Below the pieces are notes generated by a model. It was given only the letters and a program-made list of their open reading frames with translations, was not told the DNA's origin and made no database searches. A stretch of DNA of 64,000 bases, taken from positions 62,001 to 126,000 of the forward strand of contig JAFQFD010000046.1 in the NCBI GenBank assembly GCA_017415715.1. Direction: 5' to 3'. This document shows positions 59,093-64,000 of the stretch, in pieces; the stretch's first letter is position 1, and every line of letters starts with the position of its first letter. The translations under genes were made by a program, and so were the position numbers. This DNA comes from Bacteroidales bacterium (GTDB lineage Bacteria; Bacteroidota; Bacteroidia; Bacteroidales; UBA932).

Positions 59093-60064
59093 TTATTTGA
59101 ATCCATAGTATTCGATCGTCATACCACCATCGTCTATCAGATCTCCGTTTTTCATCCTTTTCCTAGCGCCATCTTCTGTGCTGCTTAACGCCTTGAATAC
59201 AATGTCAATTATACGGAGCTCAGGTGGGAATTCGAAGTCTTCGTAGCGGCTCCGGCCGCGTAAATTTATAGATATGTAACCATCTTTTTTCTGGCTTCTA
59301 TACAATAGCAAGTCTGATTTAAAACCCCGAAATCTCTTGTTAATTTCACAAACATCATATCCCAATTGTCGCAAATCAAATGACGTGTAAGGACCATGCG
59401 GATGAATGATGATAGTGCCGTTATCAAATATATCTTTTATGATGTCTCTAGTTTTCTCATACATTGGGTCCCTTTTTGAACTATTGGAAGAACTCTTTGA
59501 TTTAAGAGAATGTGGAGTTGCTTGTATCCATTTTCGACCTTTGTCTGTGTTGGTCAAGAATTTCTTCAATTCAACTTTGTTGGGAGCTTGATATTTAATA
59601 TCGATCTCAATACACTTGAGATTGTTGTCAACTATGATTTGACGTTTCTTCTGATCTACTTTATGGCTGACATAGAATTCAATGAGAATACGTTCTCCAT
59701 TGTCCATAATACCTTCTGCATCAGGTTTAATCCCGTAGCGCTCATCAAATTTCTCAATCTCAATATTGTGAATACGGGCTGAACCAGATGGAAAGTGACT
59801 ATCATCAGATTTAGGCAGCATTATTCTGCCTGTTTCCTGGAGGATTTCTTTGGCCAACAGGTGTAGAACTGACTCGTAGGCTCCTTCGCATTCTTTACCG
59901 TGTGCATGCGCAAAATGATGCTCTCTTTGATGTCCACCATTCTTAGCATGTAATGGTGCATTGCAGTACGGACAATGGCACTCACACTTTGCACCATTGG
60001 CGACATCATCAACGTGGACAAGCGCTCCATTTTCATTAGGAGCATATGTTAGGAATACCCCCAT
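59093..60064 (-). CDS. CoiA-like nuclease with zinc-finger N-terminus
   Basis: A 323-residue protein. A Cys/His block (CECHCPYCNAPL at 27-38, QREHHFAHAHGKEC at 46-59) and AYESVLHLLAKEIL resemble the CoiA competence-protein family. A following PD-(D/E)xK-like core has PDAEGIMDNG, then RILIEFYVSH. The C-terminal half (180-323) is unfamiliar. CoiA promotes recombination during transformation, and related proteins occur in mobile and defence regions. It sits 3 bases after hipT, so it may share the transcript. Confidence 0.75.
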   Translation of the reverse strand: MGVFLTYAPNENGALVHVDDVANGAKCECHCPYCNAPLHAKNGGHQREHHFAHAHGKECEGAYESVLHLLAKEILQETGRIMLPKSDDSHFPSGSARIHNIEIEKFDERYGIKPDAEGIMDNGERILIEFYVSHKVDQKKRQIIVDNNLKCIEIDIKYQAPNKVELKKFLTNTDKGRKWIQATPHSLKSKSSSNSSKRDPMYEKTRDIIKDIFDNGTIIIHPHGPYTSFDLRQLGYDVCEINKRFRGFKSDLLLYRSQKKDGYISINLRGRSRYEDFEFPPELRIIDIVFKALSSTEDGARKRMKNGDLIDDGGMTIEYYGFK

Positions 60065-60067
60065 AAT

Positions 60068-61018
60068 TTAAGCGTCCTTTCTCTCTGCAATGAACCTCCT
60101 CAGTCTTGACGCGACGCTCTGCTTGTACATCTCTTTGTCTTCGTCATCAAGAAAGGACATATCTATAACTTCGTTGAACTTTGGAAGGAGTTTCTGGTAT
60201 TTTGCAACCATGTTCTCGAAGACCTTTGGCGCAATGCCCGATGTTTCCATTGCCTTTACGAAGTCTGCTTTCTTGATGCGATTCTTTTTTGCGTTGAGAG
60301 TTAGAGCCAGCTCTTCATCATCCTTAGGATTAACCAAAGTTACATTCAACAGGTCATATGCTGGTGTGAGACCCCATTTGCCTTTAGGTGCGTAGAGTGA
60401 GAAGTTCTTTAGATGCATGTCGTTGTTTCCCACTAGCCAGCTGAAGAATACCTGTTCATAGAAGTCTGTAAGATCGAGAAGTGGTACGTACGAGTATTTC
60501 GCTATGACCTTTGCAATCTGCTCGTATGAACTCTTGTATTTATACTCAGTCTGTCTTTCGGTGAGCTGACACATATCCTCCATCGGAATTTTATCACCAT
60601 CTGTAGAACGGTCGATTCTTTTGGTCAGATATCCGAGTGTGCCATCCTTGAGACGGATCAATGTATGAGGAACAACTTTGATCTTAGCGATTTCTGCCAA
60701 GTGCATTGTCAGGTCTTCATTCTCGGGCAGAGTCTTGTATGATTGTGTCTGCGGTTTGAAGATGTAGTCTCCCCAGAGACCTACAATTGTAAGTCTCTTT
60801 GAACCATCGTGTCTATCCAGGTGAAGAGAGAGCTTAGCCTGAACACCAGTCAGTGTCGTCTGTGATTGGATAACCTGGGCAGCCAATGTGTCAAGCTCAT
60901 CAAGAGAGTAGGGTACTTCGGGAACTTCAGGTATCCCGAAAAACTTTTTGCAGCATCCTTTGTGGAAGTCCATTTCGCCGTCTGCAAGCTCTTTATAACA
61001 GTATAGGCATTTACTCAT
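60068..61018 (-). CDS. hipT: HipT-type toxin kinase (HipA C-terminal)
   Basis: About 316 residues from an ATG at 61018. CLYCYKELADGEMDFHKGCC at the N-terminus is a small Cys-rich motif. The kinase part has a Gly-rich loop TLTGVQAKLSL (Thr55-Leu56-Thr57), a catalytic GNNDMHLKNFSL (Asp about 200) and APAYDLL-like TPAYDLLN (Asp about 222). In HipBST systems the corresponding loop carries two serines that are autophosphorylated; here both are Thr. It should phosphorylate a tRNA synthetase or other target. Third in hipB-hipS-hipT. Confidence 0.88.
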   Translation of the reverse strand: MSKCLYCYKELADGEMDFHKGCCKKFFGIPEVPEVPYSLDELDTLAAQVIQSQTTLTGVQAKLSLHLDRHDGSKRLTIVGLWGDYIFKPQTQSYKTLPENEDLTMHLAEIAKIKVVPHTLIRLKDGTLGYLTKRIDRSTDGDKIPMEDMCQLTERQTEYKYKSSYEQIAKVIAKYSYVPLLDLTDFYEQVFFSWLVGNNDMHLKNFSLYAPKGKWGLTPAYDLLNVTLVNPKDDEELALTLNAKKNRIKKADFVKAMETSGIAPKVFENMVAKYQKLLPKFNEVIDMSFLDDEDKEMYKQSVASRLRRFIAERKDA

Positions 61019-61023
61019 GGCTT

Positions 61024-61344
61024 CTATTCTTTTACAGGTACAACACTCACTGCGCCGATACAATCCTTGCAGCAGAGCAGGAGCAAAGACATTCGGTCAA
61101 GGTAACTGATGTCGGTATTCTTTAGTGCAACATCAAGAAGCCATCCTTCTGGAATGAGTCCGTCGAAGAATGGAAACAGGACATTTGAATGATATGGCTT
61201 ATCAGTCAGTGGGAGCGTAAGGCTCACCGGTTCAGCATTCTTGCTTTCAAGATAATCCTTGATGTAGCAGAACTCGTAGCCTGCATCGGTTTCTGTCAAG
61301 ATTCCGGCCAGGCTATTCTTGTAAAATACTTCAGCTCTTTTCAT
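61024..61344 (-). CDS. hipS: HipS-type small antitoxin (HipA N-subdomain)
   Basis: A 106-residue protein that equals the N-terminal subdomain 1 of HipA: VFYKNSLAGILTETDAGYEF, then PLTDKPYHSNVLFPFFDGLI and PEGWLL. In characterised HipBST systems this detached subdomain neutralises the kinase. It overlaps hipB by 14 bases and ends 5 bases before hipT. Confidence 0.85.
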   Translation of the reverse strand: MKRAEVFYKNSLAGILTETDAGYEFCYIKDYLESKNAEPVSLTLPLTDKPYHSNVLFPFFDGLIPEGWLLDVALKNTDISYLDRMSLLLLCCKDCIGAVSVVPVKE

Positions 61345-61549
61345 GGAGTTCCTCTGTTCTTACAGGTGCCAGTTCGTAGCCGAACATAGCAAGCACTTGA
61401 TTTACTTTATCCATTCTCAGGGTTGGCTTCCCCTGTTCGAGTTGTCGTACAAAGTTAAGACCTACACCGCTTTTCAAGGCCAGGTCTTCCTGTGTCAGTC
61501 CATACTCTTTCCTGAGAGTCTTGAGAGTTGCAGATAGTAACGATTTCAT
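61331..61549 (-). CDS. hipB: HipB-type helix-turn-helix antitoxin/repressor
   Basis: About 72 residues from the ATG at 61549. The XRE-type helix-turn-helix is TLRKEYGLTQEDLALKSGVG, then LNFVRQLEQGKPTLRMDKVNQ. It should repress the operon through the two TATCGGATA sites upstream. The longer frame opens at a TTG (61582) upstream of the -7 box and was rejected. Confidence 0.88.
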   Translation of the reverse strand: MKSLLSATLKTLRKEYGLTQEDLALKSGVGLNFVRQLEQGKPTLRMDKVNQVLAMFGYELAPVRTEELHEKS

Positions 61550-61561
61550 AAAACTACATCT

Positions 61562-61610
61562 TATCGGATACAAATTTAACAATTTTTATGAAATTATATC
61601 ATATCGGATA
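61562..61610 (-). promoter_or_regulatory. hipBST promoter with two operator sites
   Basis: TATCGGATA occurs at 61562-61570 and again at 61602-61610, exactly 40 bases apart. The minus-strand -7 box TAAATTTG (61571-61578) lies directly beside the first site. One site would block the start region, the other the upstream promoter region; 40 bp is about four helical turns. Confidence 0.7.
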
Positions 61611-61688
61611 TAAAAATGTGTTGTGGAATTCAAATTATATTAGAACGGATGTAATCCTGATTGTCAAACAGAGGTTTCACTACCATAA

Positions 61689-61730
61689 ATGCTCCACATA
61701 TGATGGTTTCCTGCTATCATAGTGGAGCAT
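61689..61730 (-). terminator. Hairpin after the Fic gene
   Basis: ATGCTCCAC plus TATGAT (with one bulge) pairs with ATCATAGTGGAGCAT, giving a stem of about 15-16 bp around a loop of about 8 nt. It lies 42 bases after the Fic stop. No T-run follows on the minus strand. The rest of the gap to hipB is AT-rich and shows no gene. Confidence 0.55.
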
Positions 61731-61771
61731 ATTGTAAAGGCAATTTAATGTTAACCTATTGGAGTAGTATG

Positions 61772-62896
61772 TTATCTTGAAAGTTCCTTATATACCGCTA
61801 ACCCCTTAATAGTTAATAAATACTTTTGGCGTGGGTGACGCGGAGAATCAGGGTAAAGCATACGAACATATCCTTCCCGCATAGCAGGAGAAAGAGAATA
61901 TTCAATAAAATTTGGTCTATCCTTTAATCCTACGGCAGCCATCATCTCCTTTACTGATAGCTGTTTCTCCGCAACAACACTAATTAAACGCTTAACATTT
62001 TCGCTCTCTGGGAGGACACTTATTGGGGTACTTGTTAGGGTGCTTGTTGGGGTGCTTGTTGGGGTAATCCCATCAAGTAACTCTTTTGCCTTGATATGAA
62101 GATGTCTGTTCATAAGAACATTCTCTTCGCCCATCAAAAGGTTGCGGAAAAAGCGTTCAAGATGAATAGTTTCCTTATATATCCCTTTCTGAAGATTCTG
62201 GTAGTTGGCTCGGACAAGAGCATTGCGGAAGTACCATGAATTCTTCTCAAAAGTGGTATTATTTACATCGAACCCGAGTGAGCGTAGATACTTGATGATG
62301 AATACCGCTGTTGTTCTTGTATTACCTTCACAGAATGGATGAATCTGCCAGATATCTGAAGTAAATTGAGCTATATGCTTAACGATCTCTGACATATCCA
62401 TACCTGTATACTTGAAATCTCGCTCTCTCTGAATGTCGTGCGACAAAGCATCTTTTAGTTCAAAGGCAAATCCATATGAAACAGATGCTCCGTCCAATAC
62501 CCATTCTTTCTTTGATATTTCGTAGTCACGCAAGATACCGGCATGTTTGAATATCCCTGTAAAAATTCTTTTGTGAATAGATGTCAATCCATGAAGTGAG
62601 AATGTGAATGATGGCTCATTTATAATTTTGGTAATGTTTGCAGCAGCCTTGTCTGCTTCCTCTTTTTCATCATCTTCTGGTGTTCTTGCAGTCTTTGATT
62701 GGTAATAAGTATCGATGAGTCCCTTTACCTGTTCAATGGTAATGTCCCCCTCAATATGCTTTGCGGCAGTTTCGTTCAAGTACTCAGATGTTTTTAGACC
62801 ATCAACAGCCTGCAAACCAATCGCAGTTTTCCACGCCTCTGCTCTCTCTTTACCACCAGGCTCACCCATTTTTATGTATGTATCAAAGTCAATCAT
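61772..62896 (-). CDS. Fic-family protein with a variant core motif
   Basis: A 374-residue protein. The Fic core reads HPFCEGNTRT (186-195), where most active members have HPF-x-(D/E)-GN-(G/K)-R, so Thr replaces the usual Gly. An N-terminal AAKHIEGD (44-51) resembles the inhibitory (S/T)xxxE(G/N) helix with Ala in the first place. A Thr/Ser/Pro linker (about 279-297) precedes a winged-helix C-terminus (LSVKEMMAAVGLKDRPNFIE). Fic enzymes transfer AMP or other groups to proteins. Confidence 0.88.
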   Translation of the reverse strand: MIDFDTYIKMGEPGGKERAEAWKTAIGLQAVDGLKTSEYLNETAAKHIEGDITIEQVKGLIDTYYQSKTARTPEDDEKEEADKAAANITKIINEPSFTFSLHGLTSIHKRIFTGIFKHAGILRDYEISKKEWVLDGASVSYGFAFELKDALSHDIQRERDFKYTGMDMSEIVKHIAQFTSDIWQIHPFCEGNTRTTAVFIIKYLRSLGFDVNNTTFEKNSWYFRNALVRANYQNLQKGIYKETIHLERFFRNLLMGEENVLMNRHLHIKAKELLDGITPTSTPTSTLTSTPISVLPESENVKRLISVVAEKQLSVKEMMAAVGLKDRPNFIEYSLSPAMREGYVRMLYPDSPRHPRQKYLLTIKGLAVYKELSR

Positions 62897-63002
62897 ATTG
62901 CAATGTTAATTATATTAATCCGCTTTATTTCCAAACAGCCGCATCTCACTGTCATTGTAGAATCAAATGGATATTTTACTCATAAATCACAATTCTAAAA
63001 TA

Positions 63003-63575
63003 CTAATCTAATGATTCAGGCTCATCATCTTCTAATGTGGAAGAGTTAGTATCAAAAGTAAGAAATATCTCCAAGAAAGCTGTTTCTTTATAGAAATAGT
63101 TAGGATTATCAATTAATTTGTCTTCTATAAAATGAAAACCCCAATTAGCATATTCTTCCATTGTTTGCATAAGAGCATCTACCGCTTTCCTTGCTGTAAC
63201 TAAATTCTTGTCAAGAGCGATGAAGTCAAACTCTGTTTTTGCAATTAATGCAGTGAATATGAACTCTCTTAATTTAGGATAAGCTTTTCTTCCTTTCACA
63301 GAATCAATATTACCCCAATACTGAATGGGTTGTCCAAACGATTTAATTTTTGTACTATCATCTATAAGTTTTCTTCTTTGATTATAGTATAGACCTATAA
63401 AAAATGCAATGATAAAAATCTCGTAACCAGCACCAAAGAGTTTACCTTTGGCATCTCCCAATCTGGTTACACCTTTTCCATAATCACTGAAGTTCTTAAT
63501 AACAGAGTCTTCATAGCGTTTTTCCCAATTAGGATTACGCTTTGCCCATATATCATATAATTTTTCAGCAGCCAT
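63003..63575 (-). CDS. Unknown protein next to an SMC-like ATPase
   Basis: A 190-residue protein with a lysine- and aromatic-rich N-terminus (LYDIWAKRNPNWEKRYED), a hydrophobic GYEIFIIAFFIGLYYNQRRK segment near 50-70, and an acidic C-terminal tail. It starts 2 bases after the ATPase gene ends. Its AT-rich codon use and position point to an accessory or defence module. I do not recognise the family. Confidence 0.65.
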   Translation of the reverse strand: MAAEKLYDIWAKRNPNWEKRYEDSVIKNFSDYGKGVTRLGDAKGKLFGAGYEIFIIAFFIGLYYNQRRKLIDDSTKIKSFGQPIQYWGNIDSVKGRKAYPKLREFIFTALIAKTEFDFIALDKNLVTARKAVDALMQTMEEYANWGFHFIEDKLIDNPNYFYKETAFLEIFLTFDTNSSTLEDDEPESLD

Positions 63576-63577
63576 AT

Positions 63578-64000
63578 TTACTTAATTTTTGTAGTCAATG
63601 TTCGTATTGTAGATAAATCTTCCTCATCATAGCCTGCCTGCTTCTGAATACGATAAACAGAACAAGATAGCTGATTAATTTTTTCATAATCAAGCTTCCT
63701 CTCCCCAGTTTCTCGATCAAATTTAAGAAGGTCTTTAGTAAATATGATGCACTGTTTGTCAATGTTGTCTATTATATTATAGAAAACATCCTCCTTAAAT
63801 TCTCCAAAAGAAGATGTCGGCGCATCAAAAATTAATGGGTAATCTTCGTCGCGTTTCAGCGTGGTAATATTTGATATAGCAAATAATACCGACATATACA
63901 TAGTCGTTTTTTGTGCTCCTCCGGGATTTGTAATAGGAGTATTGTTTGAACTATATAAGTTTATTCTTGCAGATCCATCTGCAGTCTTTATAATGCGTAT
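63578..64000 (-). CDS. SMC/RecF-like ATPase, C-terminal end (partial at right edge)
   Basis: An open frame of 141 codons that continues beyond the window. It shows an ABC-signature-like NPGGAQKTTMYMSVLFAIS, a Walker B strand DYPLIFDAPTSSF, and QCIIFTKDLL (H-loop region). These are the last parts of an SMC/RecF-type ABC ATPase head, as in defence-associated ATPases. A short ORF starting at an internal Met (63901) would be only a fragment of it. The rest lies to the right. Confidence 0.8.
   Translation of the reverse strand: MRIIKTADGSARINLYSSNNTPITNPGGAQKTTMYMSVLFAISNITTLKRDEDYPLIFDAPTSSFGEFKEDVFYNIIDNIDKQCIIFTKDLLKFDRETGERKLDYEKINQLSCSVYRIQKQAGYDEEDLSTIRTLTTKIK

Noticed and set aside
61550-61582. 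Longer hipB starting at a TTG
   Set aside because: The TTG lies upstream of the -7 box, and the extra residues do not resemble HipB N-termini.

Overview
The window looks like chromosome of a gut-type member of the Bacteroidales. The evidence is the recurring Bacteroidetes -7 promoter box (TAnnTTTG, 24 listed here), a dipeptidyl-peptidase of family S46, secreted GH3 and pectinesterase lipoproteins, a BtuB receptor under a cobalamin riboswitch, a gadB-gadC pair, PspC/PadR genes and a DUF4250 protein. Base composition is near balanced for most of the window and visibly AT-richer after about 59.1 kb. I saw no rRNA, tRNA, CRISPR array or insertion sequence. Species cannot be named from sequence alone.

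Layout. 0-7 kb: end of a lysophospholipid acyltransferase coupled to a BASS-type sodium symporter, an unknown membrane-anchored 611-residue protein with a GNAT acetyltransferase, then a ResB-like/CcsA pair coupled to a three-haem cytochrome c peroxidase. 7-16.6 kb: small-molecule and membrane genes (two DUF169 paralogues with duplicated promoters, an HExxH membrane protein, flavoprotein, isoprenylcysteine-type methyltransferase, HXXEE protein, AraC regulator, CDF metal exporter, secreted CE1-like esterase, DAACS symporter). 16.7-22.4 kb: a queuosine-precursor transporter joined to a complete N-end-rule set (clpS, clpA, aat), and a radical SAM protein joined to an NdpA-type nucleoid protein. 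22.4-29.9 kb: riboswitch-controlled BtuB, NYN RNase, M48 peptidase, UDG-like glycosylase and S46 peptidase. 30-42 kb: PspC-PadR-PspC operon, TauE exporter, GH3, nucleoside kinase, SGNH hydrolase, aspartase, pectinesterase, FKBP and an ECF-like sigma factor. 42-50.6 kb: sbcDC, gadBC, metallophosphoesterase. 50.6-59 kb: a patchwork of decayed or unusual genes (DUF1349 pseudogene, 19-residue repeat protein, possible caspase-fold protein, internally deleted HD protein, MsrA-AlkD fusion, HD/alarmone-hydrolase-like protein, shortened YdeI-like protein). 59-64 kb: an AT-rich accessory island with a CoiA-like nuclease, a three-gene hipB-hipS-hipT toxin-antitoxin set with paired operators, a Fic protein and the C-terminal end of an SMC/RecF-like ATPase that runs off the right edge.

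The most striking non-coding signal is a family of about 110-bp intergenic elements made of two hairpins around a roughly 35-nt asymmetric spacer. I count seven copies (6920, 7064, 8610, 12831, 13955, 54417, 57930), nearly all at gene 3' ends. Stem sequences differ between copies while the pairing is kept, which argues for selection on structure or for a REPIN-like mobile element. Other unexplained structures are a 25-bp perfect inverted repeat around a structured 43-nt core (39122-39214) and an 18-bp perfect inverted repeat overlapping a promoter (37588-37629).

Most starts are ATG codons. In seven places a longer frame opens at a TTG upstream. Five of these TTGs fall inside a -7 box or between it and the ATG (10973, 20572, 46610, 51824, 61582), one lies upstream of the box (11059) and one upstream of the leader (41898). 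The downstream ATG was chosen in each.
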